Virus record (IMG/VR): IMGVR_UViG_3300025280_000024 | Location: 38,046 to 102,045 of that record | DNA: 64,000 bases | Origin: a virus | Strand: one strand, 5' to 3' | Shown: positions 34,781 through 43,832 of the stretch, in pieces | Position numbering within the stretch: position 1 is the stretch's first letter | Layout: every line of letters starts with the position of its first letter | Notes under the pieces: generated by a model | What the model was told of the DNA's origin: nothing | What the model saw: the letters and a program-made list of their open reading frames with translations, nothing else | The model's database searches: none | Position numbers and translations under genes: made by a program

Positions 34781-35973
34781 TTTAAATACCCCACTATCTC
34801 ATCATAAGTATTTCCAAGCTCACCTCTGTGAATGGCAGACAAAACATCTTTTTCTGCCCGCCCTATCTCTTTGCCCTTAAAGCCCATTTGCATAAGTTCT
34901 TGTCCACCAATCTCCAACTCAGATCCTTTTAATGGGAGATCAATAGCGGACATTATTTTCTCTGCTTGCTGATAATAGCCAAGTTGTCTCAGAACGTTCG
35001 CAATCAATGGCATCTTTTCTTTCTGATCGACGGCATATTCATAGACCTCGCCGGCATCTCGTGAAGCTGCTATGGAAATGTCCAAGTACTTGATCATGGC
35101 GTTTGTTGGCCGCATAGAATTAAAATCACCGCCGTTTAGAAAGAAGGCAACAAAGTTTCCATTTATTTTGTCCTCGGGAGTTCCCTCGATCCTGACTATT
35201 TGTGGATCAAAATCATCACCAAACAACCTTCTTCCAATGCCAGTCTCCTCAAGAAGTGAAACAAGCTTGTCACTATTAACAGAACCCTTTGTCCAGGCCT
35301 TATTGAACTCCATAAAAACCCTTTCAGCAGCAACGGTGTCGATTTTATCGATATTGTTTCTAATCGCTGCGAGCGCAGCGGATTCAATGTCAAAGTCAAA
35401 ACGAACAGCAAACTGAAGCGCTCTCATCATTCTCAGCGGATCTTCTGAGAACCTTTCATTTGGATCACCAACGGCCCTAATGGTTTTGTTTTGTAAATCT
35501 TTTTGTCCTCCGAACACATCTATGATATTGCCGGCAGAATCTTTGGCAAGGGCGTTGATTGTAAAATCTCTTCTTCCTAAGTCGTCTTCTATTGTGGCGT
35601 TGGGATCTGTCGTGACATCGACATCTGTGTGCTTTTCTCCTGTCTTTTCTTCGCCAATTCTTGGAATAGCAAAGTCAAATTCTTCTCCATCAATTATAGC
35701 AGTAATAACACCAAAAGATTTGCCTACCAAGCTAACTTTTCCCAAAGGAGTCAGGGCAGTCGCAATCTGATCTAGTGGCAGCTTCCTTATCAAGAAGTCA
35801 ATATCTTTGGATGGAGGGGTATCCGGTAACAACTCGTCTCTCACAGCGCCGCCGACTATATAACTCTCTCCTCCGGCTTGTTCAATAGTAGATTGGATTT
35901 TCTCTATTGTAGCTGGATCAATCGCTTCGTGAAGTCTTGTGAACTTCCACCAATTTTCAAGTAGAAGCTTCAT
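34777..35973 (-). CDS. tagged cassette protein 13: CCA-adding enzyme / poly(A) polymerase family
   Basis: 398 aa. After a diverged tag (MKLLLENWWKFTRLHE-A) come all class II tRNA nucleotidyltransferase signatures: GGAVRD (41-46), D-I-D (57-59), RRDFTIN (134-140), and RFSEDPLRMMRA (174-185). It would repair or build the 3' CCA of tRNAs; a poly(A) polymerase activity cannot be excluded from sequence. The tag suggests packaging in the head and delivery with the genome, where it could restore tRNAs damaged by host defence nucleases. It overlaps both neighbours by 4 bases, beside a 2H phosphoesterase. Confidence 0.85.
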   Translation of the reverse strand: MKLLLENWWKFTRLHEAIDPATIEKIQSTIEQAGGESYIVGGAVRDELLPDTPPSKDIDFLIRKLPLDQIATALTPLGKVSLVGKSFGVITAIIDGEEFDFAIPRIGEEKTGEKHTDVDVTTDPNATIEDDLGRRDFTINALAKDSAGNIIDVFGGQKDLQNKTIRAVGDPNERFSEDPLRMMRALQFAVRFDFDIESAALAAIRNNIDKIDTVAAERVFMEFNKAWTKGSVNSDKLVSLLEETGIGRRLFGDDFDPQIVRIEGTPEDKINGNFVAFFLNGGDFNSMRPTNAMIKYLDISIAASRDAGEVYEYAVDQKEKMPLIANVLRQLGYYQQAEKIMSAIDLPLKGSELEIGGQELMQMGFKGKEIGRAEKDVLSAIHRGELGNTYDEIVGYLK

Positions 35974-36416
35974 CTAAAAATCTCTTGCACTTTCCCACAC
36001 ACTTCAAAAGAACCAATTGGTTGAAAATCTTCTTCCACTAGTTCGTTTGACATTTGCGGTTCGCCGCCCGTTTCTGGGTTTGTCGCTATGGTAATGTGTG
36101 GTAGGCCTAATATTTTCATTGGCATTGGCAAGTCTCCCAAATCAACACGAGCGGTCACGACCATATCATTTTGAGCAAGGCCAACAACTTTCAAACAGCC
36201 GTTATAATCCAGCCAACGAGAAGGCAGACGACGCTTCATTTCTGCTGGTGGTAAAATTGTCATATGGTGTGCGAGAGTTTTCCATCCTTCTGGAACATAT
36301 TCTAAAAGTTTTGAATTATCATCTAGTACGAAAGCCGTGTATGAAACATCTTTGGTTGGTGTCCCAAGGGATATTTCATTCAAGAACTTTCTCCAGTTTT
36401 CAAATAGAAGTTTCAT
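35970..36416 (-). CDS. tagged cassette protein 12: 2H phosphoesterase-like
   Basis: 148 aa, tag MKLLFENWRKFLNE-I. Two H-x-T motifs (HMT at 51-53 in AHHMTILPP, HIT at 107-109 in LPHITIA) are 56 residues apart, the hallmark of 2H phosphoesterases, which open 2',3'-cyclic phosphates or 2'-5' links in RNA or cyclic nucleotides. Phage 2H enzymes include the anti-CBASS protein Acb1, and others act in tRNA repair; either would suit a protein injected at infection. Next to the CCA-adding enzyme gene, with 4-base overlaps on both sides. Confidence 0.65.
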   Translation of the reverse strand: MKLLFENWRKFLNEISLGTPTKDVSYTAFVLDDNSKLLEYVPEGWKTLAHHMTILPPAEMKRRLPSRWLDYNGCLKVVGLAQNDMVVTARVDLGDLPMPMKILGLPHITIATNPETGGEPQMSNELVEEDFQPIGSFEVCGKVQEIFR

Positions 36417-37279
36417 TTATGTCTCTCCAAAACGGGAGTCGGGTTCTGCCTTTTCCATTGTCTCTTCAAATTAGCAAATATCCCGTTCTCTGTGTCGAGT
36501 GCTCTCTTGTATATTCTCTGTCTTAATTTGGGCGAAGTTCTTTCCCAACTGCCCGGGCCGTAAAAGTAGATGAACCATTCCATAAATTCTTCAGGGCTCA
36601 TTGCAACAAATTCGCCATCTTTATAAACAGCACTATCCTTAAACGATTTAATGGCTGCAATGACCCTTGCTTGTATTTCTTCAGTGGAGTCAATATATTC
36701 CTGAGTGTCTGGGTTGAATTGTTTTTGTCCTCCAGGGGCTCTATATGGTTTATGTCCCGACCTAATCGCATTCAAATAATGAGTAAGTTCGTGATCAAGA
36801 ATTTCTGAAACTTCAGAAATCGCTTGTTGAATCTGTGCATGTATCTGTTTCGTTGTGAACTCATCAAACTGTTGTTCTTTTAAGCCAATATGGGGAGCAC
36901 TTAACCGCATGCGGCCTCCGGTGCTCATGTCTGCGGCCGCATCGCCGCCTCGAAGATCCCAAACAACCATTACCTCGAATCTTGTTAATGCCTCCTTAAA
37001 TGTCTCAAAATCAGACATAATGGTCTCATCCTGCGTCATCGCTTGATATTCTTCGAACAATTCCTCATCCACAGATTCTGGTCTTGTTTTAAACAAGTAA
37101 GCGAACGTGCCTCCAGCATCTTCATCAGTCAGGTCCAGGGCCCACTTATAATCTTTAATATCATAAAAATTTGACAGTTCTCTAATGAACTTTAAGAAAA
37201 ATTCAGTAATGTTTTCATAAAGAACATCTGTTTTTCTCTCTTTCAAATACTTCCGCCAGTTTTCAAATAGGAGTTTCAT
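36413..37279 (-). CDS. tagged cassette protein 11: HExxH metallopeptidase-like
   Basis: 288 aa, tag MKLLFENWRKYLKE-R. Zinc peptidase motif HELTH (163-167) in a helix ISEVSEILDHELTHYLN, with a possible third ligand Glu in DSTEEIQARVIAAI about 35-40 residues later. There is no signal peptide, so it acts inside the capsid or in the host after ejection. N-terminal region helical, no other motif. A second, different HExxH protein lies at 43833-44552. Substrate unknown. 4-base overlaps with both neighbours. Confidence 0.6.
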   Translation of the reverse strand: MKLLFENWRKYLKERKTDVLYENITEFFLKFIRELSNFYDIKDYKWALDLTDEDAGGTFAYLFKTRPESVDEELFEEYQAMTQDETIMSDFETFKEALTRFEVMVVWDLRGGDAAADMSTGGRMRLSAPHIGLKEQQFDEFTTKQIHAQIQQAISEVSEILDHELTHYLNAIRSGHKPYRAPGGQKQFNPDTQEYIDSTEEIQARVIAAIKSFKDSAVYKDGEFVAMSPEEFMEWFIYFYGPGSWERTSPKLRQRIYKRALDTENGIFANLKRQWKRQNPTPVLERHK

Positions 37280-38073
37280 CCAATCCTTATCCTAATGGCC
37301 GATGAACGAACCCCATCCAGAGACATCATTAAATCATAAGCATCGTTCTTTAGTTCAGAAAGTTTTGCCAGGTATCCATTTCTTCTTAGCACCTTGAACG
37401 CAAGATTCTCAGCCGAGAACTCACCTCCATCGGTCAGGCCGCATCTTCTCATGTTGCGAATCTTTTCCTTGATTTCGACTGCAGTTTCGTGAGCTTCTTG
37501 ATATTGGCCGGCAGCATACATTTTTTCAGCAGCATCAACCTTCTCCATCATCACTTCTGCTTTCCTGCTGATCGCTTCTTTGTCGAGTTGCACCTTTGTC
37601 TTGGATGGTTTGACCGTCCAATAACCATTCAACACTGAATACATTCCTGTTGAAGCATGTATCTCATTGGCATCTTGAACATAGATTTCAACTTCATGAC
37701 CTTTGATCATAATCTTGTGCATGCGATTCCAACTAGAAGACATATACCTAAAGAACCGATTAACCAAACCAACGTTGTCATCTACTTGAGCCAAATTAAT
37801 AATAATATGCAAATCTATATCTGAATATTTTGTCCAATTGTAGTTTGCTATTGAACCGGTTACTATTATATCAATAATATCAATATTTTTTAACTCTGTT
37901 TTTTCCCAAAAATCTAATGCTATTTCTTTTAACTTCTCTCTAATCTGCGAATTCAATTCGTCGTTCTGCCAAAGGTTTGGTTCAAGAGTGTCTTTTAGTT
38001 GAAGAGTCGAGAAATCAAAATCCTGCAATTCTGTTATATATTTCTTCCAATTTTCAAACAACAGCTTCATCAT
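37276..38073 (-). CDS. tagged cassette protein 10: Pol-beta-type nucleotidyltransferase
   Basis: 265 aa (ATG 38073 or the adjacent ATG 38070). Tag MKLLFENWKKYITE-L (I-T-E). The nucleotidyltransferase signature is GSIANYNWTKYSDIDLHIII: GS at 72-73 and D-I-D at 84-86, with a third acidic strand in HEVEIYVQD. A C-terminal helical domain follows. The pattern is that of MNT-type or 2'-5' oligo/aminoglycoside transferases. Substrate may be RNA, protein or nucleotide. Overlaps the 837-aa gene stop (ATGA). Confidence 0.7.
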   Translation of the reverse strand: MMKLLFENWKKYITELQDFDFSTLQLKDTLEPNLWQNDELNSQIREKLKEIALDFWEKTELKNIDIIDIIVTGSIANYNWTKYSDIDLHIIINLAQVDDNVGLVNRFFRYMSSSWNRMHKIMIKGHEVEIYVQDANEIHASTGMYSVLNGYWTVKPSKTKVQLDKEAISRKAEVMMEKVDAAEKMYAAGQYQEAHETAVEIKEKIRNMRRCGLTDGGEFSAENLAFKVLRRNGYLAKLSELKNDAYDLMMSLDGVRSSAIRIRIG

Positions 38074-40583
38074 GATGTCCTTCTTTTCCTCAACATCTGT
38101 CGCAACTCCTGTTGTTCTGAAGAGGGCGGCGATGACAGCACTATATCGGCATATTTCTCAGCCAATTTTTCATCCTCTGCACTTACCGCCCATGAGTAAC
38201 CCTGTTCTAAATTGAATTTTATTGTTTTAAGCTTATCTCTGAGATCCCAAATATCATGAGATTCTTTTATATATTCGTCTACTTCCTCGAAGGATATTTG
38301 CCCTTTTTTACGAAGAACATCGTGCATACCCAAAATAAGCTTTTCCACTGCTGCGTTTTTTATTCCTAAGCCAGTTTTTGTTTGTTCTTGCATTTGTCTC
38401 TCGAAAAAGATCATTGGTTTTTCCACTTCGGCAATCACATAATGTGGATTTTGTCCCGGCGTCCAAGTTATGTGTTCTAATATAACAGATTTTGCCTTAG
38501 TGTTTATACCTTTATAAACAAAATACGACGGCCAAAGATCACGTTGATCAATTCTTGCATCATAACCCGATGGCGTTGGCCAATGTATTTCTCTTTCTGC
38601 TTCGGAAGTCAAATATTTATAAAGTTCAAATAAACGCTCGCGGCTGTCCATTACGTCGATGGCATCGTGCGTAACAGGAAGTGTAAGCAACGTCCCTCGT
38701 TTGAGAGCCTTAATTTCATCATAACTGGTTATTTTTTCATACTCAACATATTTTAGATTATTGATAAATCCAATCAATTTTTTTATATATTCATTTTTTT
38801 TGTATTCTGGATCCGTCGCGACTTTAATAATATGAGCATAATATAATGTAGCGTTTTTCATTATTTCATAATCCAAGTTATCGTGACCCGGATATCGAAA
38901 CTCGACATATCCCCTACTGTCAATATACTTGATATTAAATCCAAGATTCTTTCCGCCAGAATGCCTCGTTGAATATTCAACAACATCGGAAAGAGTTTTG
39001 TCAAGTATGTCAAAGTTCTTTTCAATAAAATTCCCTAATATTGATTCTCTATTGGGTCTGGAGGAGGGTTTATAACGAGCAACCTCTTTGCTTATCTGTG
39101 TTGTGATTGCTTCAATAACTGTCTGTTTGATGGGGCCGGCCCAACTACTTCCTTGGCGTGTCTCGAAGCCTTTTGTCGCAAAATCACGATTCAAAAACAA
39201 CAATGCTTTCATTAAGTTGTAATCTTTGTTTGATCTTCCTTCATCATCCAAATAACCAACGTTGGTGTGAAGGCCGGTTCTTCGATCCATATAAAAATTG
39301 TCTTGATTATCATAATCTTCAAAAAATAATTCCAAGAAATCCAAAGATTCTTGCAGGCCTTCGATATATGGTGGATTTGACATTGAAAACTCAACATGAG
39401 GATCTGGGCTCAACGTAGGATCCGGTGTATAATCCAATTGATGAGCATATTTGTTCATAAAATTTGGAAGATATCTTTGCATAAGCCCTATCATGCTGCT
39501 CTCGTCGAACTCTTCATCGCCATACTCGTCATAAATATGGCCATATTCCTCCTCATACCGATGTTCAATTTCAAAACCCATATCAGCTAGATAGCTGATG
39601 GGATCTCTGCGATATTCCTCCCACTGGCTTTGGGCTTCTTCTTCCATATATGTTTCGGCTTTGCGCTCAACCATGCTAGCAATCTCTTTTAAATGTTCGG
39701 AATCAGACTCTTTAAAATTGCTTGACAAATTCCAAGCATCGTTCATCACGCCCCACCTCGTGTCTAATTCCAAAATCTCTCCTTCAAGCAGTGAATCGAC
39801 ATCAAATAGCGCATCAGAGAACTCATCTCCCATTTCGATCCATCCGAAAAAGTCTTCCAAAGAAATCAGCATATCTTCGCGCTGTCGCCACAGTGGAAAT
39901 CCCGAAATATCAGATTTAAGATCAAAAACATATCTTCTAAACAGTTCAGCATTATCAATTCCTGATAATATATGAACAATCTTATCAGTTTCCTCTTCAG
40001 GATCCAAATCCAATCCAAGTTGAACTGCTTTCACTTCCGTAAATTCTGCCAGTTCTTCTTTAATCGCAGGGATGCTTAACAACAGCTCAATAAAAGCATT
40101 TGCTTCTGGAGAACCATCTCTTGAAATACTCTCAATCGCCGTATCATATAACTTCCGGCCGTCATCTGAATTCCTAACAGAGATTTCAAATTTTACAATC
40201 TGGTTACTTGCTGCTTCATCGGGCGGATATCCCATATTCGGAGCAATCTCGTCGGCAATATATCGATCAACCAAACCATCACCAGTGGCATCATACTCGT
40301 CAAGAAGAGAGTCCTCCACAAAACTTTCGAAATCTCTTTGTCCTGCGTCTTCAGAAAAATGATCAAAACTTATATAATTGCTAGCATATTCTTCCAAACT
40401 CGGACGTTCAGATTCGGCGCCGCCGAGCACTGCTGATTTATTAGAAAGAAGCTCAATCTCATATGAAATGGTAAACCGATCACTATCAGCCATCAGAACT
40501 TCTTTGTCTGCTTGTTTGAACTCTTGTATTAGTTCTTTTTCTTCTGCGATATACTTTCGCCAATTTTCAAATAATAGCTTCAT
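38070..40583 (-). CDS. tagged cassette protein 9: large amidoligase-like protein
   Basis: 837 aa, tag MKLLFENWRKYIAE-E. After the tag, FTISYEIELLSN resembles the opening G/E-x-E-x-E strand of amidoligases of the glutamine synthetase-like COOH-amine ligase group; TGLHTNVGYLD in the middle matches their GLHxHV motif, followed by a helix with ALLFLNRDFA and the strand SRGYVEFRYPGHD. A long acidic helical region separates the first and second parts (about 60-380). The family makes or trims peptide-like amide bonds; a peptidoglycan or protein target is possible. Assignment rests on three short motifs. Overlaps both neighbours by 4 bases. Confidence 0.5.
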   Translation of the reverse strand: MKLLFENWRKYIAEEKELIQEFKQADKEVLMADSDRFTISYEIELLSNKSAVLGGAESERPSLEEYASNYISFDHFSEDAGQRDFESFVEDSLLDEYDATGDGLVDRYIADEIAPNMGYPPDEAASNQIVKFEISVRNSDDGRKLYDTAIESISRDGSPEANAFIELLLSIPAIKEELAEFTEVKAVQLGLDLDPEEETDKIVHILSGIDNAELFRRYVFDLKSDISGFPLWRQREDMLISLEDFFGWIEMGDEFSDALFDVDSLLEGEILELDTRWGVMNDAWNLSSNFKESDSEHLKEIASMVERKAETYMEEEAQSQWEEYRRDPISYLADMGFEIEHRYEEEYGHIYDEYGDEEFDESSMIGLMQRYLPNFMNKYAHQLDYTPDPTLSPDPHVEFSMSNPPYIEGLQESLDFLELFFEDYDNQDNFYMDRRTGLHTNVGYLDDEGRSNKDYNLMKALLFLNRDFATKGFETRQGSSWAGPIKQTVIEAITTQISKEVARYKPSSRPNRESILGNFIEKNFDILDKTLSDVVEYSTRHSGGKNLGFNIKYIDSRGYVEFRYPGHDNLDYEIMKNATLYYAHIIKVATDPEYKKNEYIKKLIGFINNLKYVEYEKITSYDEIKALKRGTLLTLPVTHDAIDVMDSRERLFELYKYLTSEAEREIHWPTPSGYDARIDQRDLWPSYFVYKGINTKAKSVILEHITWTPGQNPHYVIAEVEKPMIFFERQMQEQTKTGLGIKNAAVEKLILGMHDVLRKKGQISFEEVDEYIKESHDIWDLRDKLKTIKFNLEQGYSWAVSAEDEKLAEKYADIVLSSPPSSEQQELRQMLRKRRTS

Positions 40584-42820
40584 TGCCTTCTTCCCAAAAG
40601 TATTTTTATTCCTTTTTTTCTCTTCTTGTTTTCATCGAGGCCTAGGGCTCGGGCGCGCTCGGGGAGTTCTTCTTTTTTTGATTCAAGTGTTTTCACAACT
40701 GCCTTGTTAAGTAGTTCGTCTATTGCCTCTTTGACTGCCTCAGAAAGAATATCATAGTTCTCATCAAAGTACTCAACAAACTCTGCTATGACTGCCGACT
40801 GAGTTTCATCCAATTCACCAGTTACTTCAACACTCATCTGAGTTTTGATTTTCTTTTCTTTGAGCGAAGCAGAGGTCATGTATGGATTAAATGTGAATGC
40901 TGTTGCTGGAAGCATCCTTTTTATTTCTGGTGCTTCAATACCTGGAATTTGCAGCTGTTTCTCTGCTTCGGCATAGGCTCGGACCATAAGAGCGTCCAAT
41001 TTATCATAAAGAAGGTCGTCCGCCCTACTGATGAGTTTAATCTTGAAGAAGTATACGATCTTTCTCTGTATATCCTTGTAATGCTCCATAACACGATCGA
41101 TCCAATCCGGGTTCCACTCGCCGGTGTCTTCAGTACCAGACTTCGCAAGATGCTCTAACCCCATCAACTCTATTATTTCTTTAGCTGCCTCATCGAAAAT
41201 AGTAATATTTTCATAAACAAATTGTACAGAAATTTCTACGCGTCTTCCTTCGGCGCTAACCACGAAATGCTTAAACTCTTTCTCTGCGAGTTTTGCTTTA
41301 AGTTGTCCAATAGGTTCGTCTGATATATCTAAAGCCCCTTCTTCAATGAATAACTTGATTAAATCTTCGCGAATATTATCATATTCCGAATCAATTTTAG
41401 ACATGGAATCCACAAAATTTCGAAAACCTTCGATACCCACTGACTCGTACTCGTCTGGATTTATGTCTATTCTCACTTCGTTTTGATAAACCTCCAAGTA
41501 ATCCGGATAAATGTAATAAGCATCCAGCAGCGATCTCATTTCATCTTCTAAATCAAAATCCTCTAAATCCTCAGGTTGGAACTTGGGGCCAAAATCTAAA
41601 TCTCCAAAGTCAAACCCAAAACCACCACTCCAGTATTCATTCTCATCATAATCGCGGTGAATATAGACGTGTTGTAATCCAGCCTCATCCTCAATCCTTT
41701 GGTACTCTTCTTCCGATGGGCCGGCAGGATTCATCTCAAAGTGGTGTTGTGCTTCAGTATCAATAGTGTTCCATATGTCTAATACTTCGTTATCCCAAAC
41801 TTCTTCCAGATCGTCGTCGGGTTCTAATCCAAGTTTATCGAGTGTGGCCAATATCTCTGCCTGCTGTTCTGGATATTCTTCGCGAAAATCATCTTCCAAG
41901 TGTGGTGTCTGAACGTCTCGGTCTTTTTCATACCTTTGAATATACTCAGTATAATTAATAGCAAGTTTATAGGCGTCAACAAAGTCTTCTCCAAGAAGGT
42001 TCATTGCAATAATCTCTGTGACCTCCTCGTTGTCCATTGAATTATCTGCAGCATCATAAGCTTCCTCAAATTCACCATGATCACCATAAACCAAAGCTAA
42101 CTTATGATATTGGCGATAAGAACTGGTCCAAAAATTCTTTTTGTTCTTCATAAAAAGGAAATAGAATCCTTTGCCTTCGGCGGTAATACTGTTGAAATAG
42201 TTCTCTGACTGTGTCGCTGAAATACACCACTTTGTTCCCATGCCCCAATAGCAGGATGCGCCGGTAGTAAGTGGGCGAACCAACAAGAAATTGTCGTCTT
42301 TCATTATTATTTCGGAGTTTTGTATTGCTTCTTGTTTTTGTTGTTCTTTTTTCGCCTTCTCTTCATCTTTTTCCTTTTTTCGGCTTTCGCCATAACGAAC
42401 AACAGCGTTCAAAGTATCTAAATTTGGTACTTTTTGGAGATCTTTGAACTCAGCATTGGCACCTTCGAGGTATTTGCTATACAAATGATACTTCTCAATT
42501 TGATTCGCGACTTTCATCGCGATACCTTCCGAACTAAATTCATTATCTTGTTGTGTCATTATCGGCAGGTTTTCCAACTTGCCAACATCTTTCGCACCTC
42601 CGCTGCGTCTCTCGCTGATTTCTTTGTCCAGGATAAGTGCAGCCGGTATAAGATACTTTTGATTTCCAGAAGGATCCTTTTCAATGAGAATATCAAGCAG
42701 GCCTTTCTTGGTTAACCAGGGATACTTCTTCTTTGCGTCTTGTATTCTGCCTTCTATAAGCAGTTGTTCTTCGTTGAGAAGGTTTATGTATTTTCGCCAG
42801 TTTTCAAATAGGAGTTTCAT
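40580..42820 (-). CDS. tagged cassette protein 8: large protein with G-x-GT-x-WC domain
   Basis: 746 aa. Tag MKLLFENWRKYINLLNE-E, with L-N-E three residues later than usual. Around residues 180-200, CYWGMGTKWCIS is followed by YFNSITAEGKGFYFLFMKN; the same G-x-GT-x-WC domain occurs in the two repeat proteins at 44638 and 46470, where it also follows ~180 residues. The rest is acidic and helical. The conserved Cys, Trp and Gly suggest an enzyme or binding fold that I cannot name. The C-terminus is Lys/Arg-rich. Function unknown. Confidence 0.55.
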   Translation of the reverse strand: MKLLFENWRKYINLLNEEQLLIEGRIQDAKKKYPWLTKKGLLDILIEKDPSGNQKYLIPAALILDKEISERRSGGAKDVGKLENLPIMTQQDNEFSSEGIAMKVANQIEKYHLYSKYLEGANAEFKDLQKVPNLDTLNAVVRYGESRKKEKDEEKAKKEQQKQEAIQNSEIIMKDDNFLLVRPLTTGASCYWGMGTKWCISATQSENYFNSITAEGKGFYFLFMKNKKNFWTSSYRQYHKLALVYGDHGEFEEAYDAADNSMDNEEVTEIIAMNLLGEDFVDAYKLAINYTEYIQRYEKDRDVQTPHLEDDFREEYPEQQAEILATLDKLGLEPDDDLEEVWDNEVLDIWNTIDTEAQHHFEMNPAGPSEEEYQRIEDEAGLQHVYIHRDYDENEYWSGGFGFDFGDLDFGPKFQPEDLEDFDLEDEMRSLLDAYYIYPDYLEVYQNEVRIDINPDEYESVGIEGFRNFVDSMSKIDSEYDNIREDLIKLFIEEGALDISDEPIGQLKAKLAEKEFKHFVVSAEGRRVEISVQFVYENITIFDEAAKEIIELMGLEHLAKSGTEDTGEWNPDWIDRVMEHYKDIQRKIVYFFKIKLISRADDLLYDKLDALMVRAYAEAEKQLQIPGIEAPEIKRMLPATAFTFNPYMTSASLKEKKIKTQMSVEVTGELDETQSAVIAEFVEYFDENYDILSEAVKEAIDELLNKAVVKTLESKKEELPERARALGLDENKKRKKGIKILLGRRQ

Positions 42821-42821
42821 C

Positions 42822-43163
42822 TTATTTCCTCACCAATTTAGGATTCAACACAACAATCGAAGGCTCTTCTCCGTTGGGTTCTATAACTTTAACAATATCA
42901 TATCCTTTAAACATTTCCTGTGGTTGCCAAATTTCTTGAAACTCTTGCCACCAAAAAACTTTGGGATAAACGCTTGCTTCAGACAAATCAATTTCAACTT
43001 CAGATACTTGCCCATCTTTATGTTGTGCTGCATATTTTTCAGCGTATACTCTGTCTTTTGAATAGAATGTTCCAATACGAGTAGATAAAAAGTCTTTTCC
43101 GCCTCCGTGATAATATGTTTCTTCTTTCAAGAACTCTCGCCAATTTTCAAATAGGAGTTTCAT
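42822..43163 (-). CDS. tagged cassette protein 7: small ADP-ribosyltransferase-like protein
   Basis: 113 aa, tag MKLLFENWREFLKE-E. Immediately after comes TYYHGGGKDF, then GTFYSKDRVYAEKYA and VSEVEIDLSEASVYP, the order of a short ART-type core (YHG ... F-x-S/T ... A-x-x-YA ... strand). T4 packages the ADP-ribosyltransferase Alt, so an injected ART is plausible by analogy. The final strand (EPSIVVLNPKLV) would hold the third motif, but I see no certain catalytic Glu. Weak assignment. Confidence 0.45.
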   Translation of the reverse strand: MKLLFENWREFLKEETYYHGGGKDFLSTRIGTFYSKDRVYAEKYAAQHKDGQVSEVEIDLSEASVYPKVFWWQEFQEIWQPQEMFKGYDIVKVIEPNGEEPSIVVLNPKLVRK

Positions 43164-43831
43164 ATATTTTCCTCTTTGGGCGAATTGTCGTCCGGACCTG
43201 TTAGTTTCGTAATGAAATCAAGTAAGGCATTATCAATGTCATCTGATAAATTATTATCCATCATATCAAACATCATTTGACTAGCCTGTATATATGTTAT
43301 GTCTGATGCTCTATAAAGATTCCAAAGTTTACTATCAAAATCCTCTCTATTTTGGAAGTTTTTAATTAAATCACCAACGCCTGTTTCAAATATTTCCCAA
43401 GCGCCAGGAATAGATTGAAGACTAGCTGGTCGTGGATGGCCTGATCCGACAGCGTCGGACGCTTCGGCCACCGGGTGTCCTTTTTGAGAAGAAATCATAA
43501 TCACAGGCACATCCAGATTACACTTGAGAGCCGCCGTCAATCTGTGCCTACCTTCAACGGTATAATCTGCGTCAAGATCAATTATGATTGGTTTTTTTAT
43601 CTCGCCATCAGCACAAATCTGGTCAATCTGTTCTTGATCGGTCGGTTCACCTTCTCGTCTTACTTTGTCTTTAAGCCAAAATTTTATATCTTCTTTGTTA
43701 GAAGCCAGTATTGTGTCTCGCTCCAATTTAACATCTTCTATGTTTCTACCGAGTTCGTTCAAGTAAGCGCGAACTTCGTCCATTGCATTCTCTCTTAGAA
43801 ATTTTCGCCAGCTTTCAAACAACAACTTCAT
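43160..43831 (-). CDS. tagged cassette protein 6: ParB/Srx-like nuclease-fold protein
   Basis: From ATG 43831 (the frame continues upstream without a better start), 223 aa. Tag MKLLFESWRKFLRE-N. A ParB-type core follows: a strand PIIIDLDADYTV leads into EGRHRLTAAL (Gly-Arg-His-Arg at 94-97), as in the GRHR/GGHRR motif of ParB-N domains, which act as CTPases, DNA-nicking enzymes or sulfiredoxins. The C-terminal part is helical. Overlaps the ART-like gene by 4 bases and starts one base after the previous stop. Confidence 0.65.
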   Translation of the reverse strand: MKLLFESWRKFLRENAMDEVRAYLNELGRNIEDVKLERDTILASNKEDIKFWLKDKVRREGEPTDQEQIDQICADGEIKKPIIIDLDADYTVEGRHRLTAALKCNLDVPVIMISSQKGHPVAEASDAVGSGHPRPASLQSIPGAWEIFETGVGDLIKNFQNREDFDSKLWNLYRASDITYIQASQMMFDMMDNNLSDDIDNALLDFITKLTGPDDNSPKEENI

Positions 43832-43832
43832 A

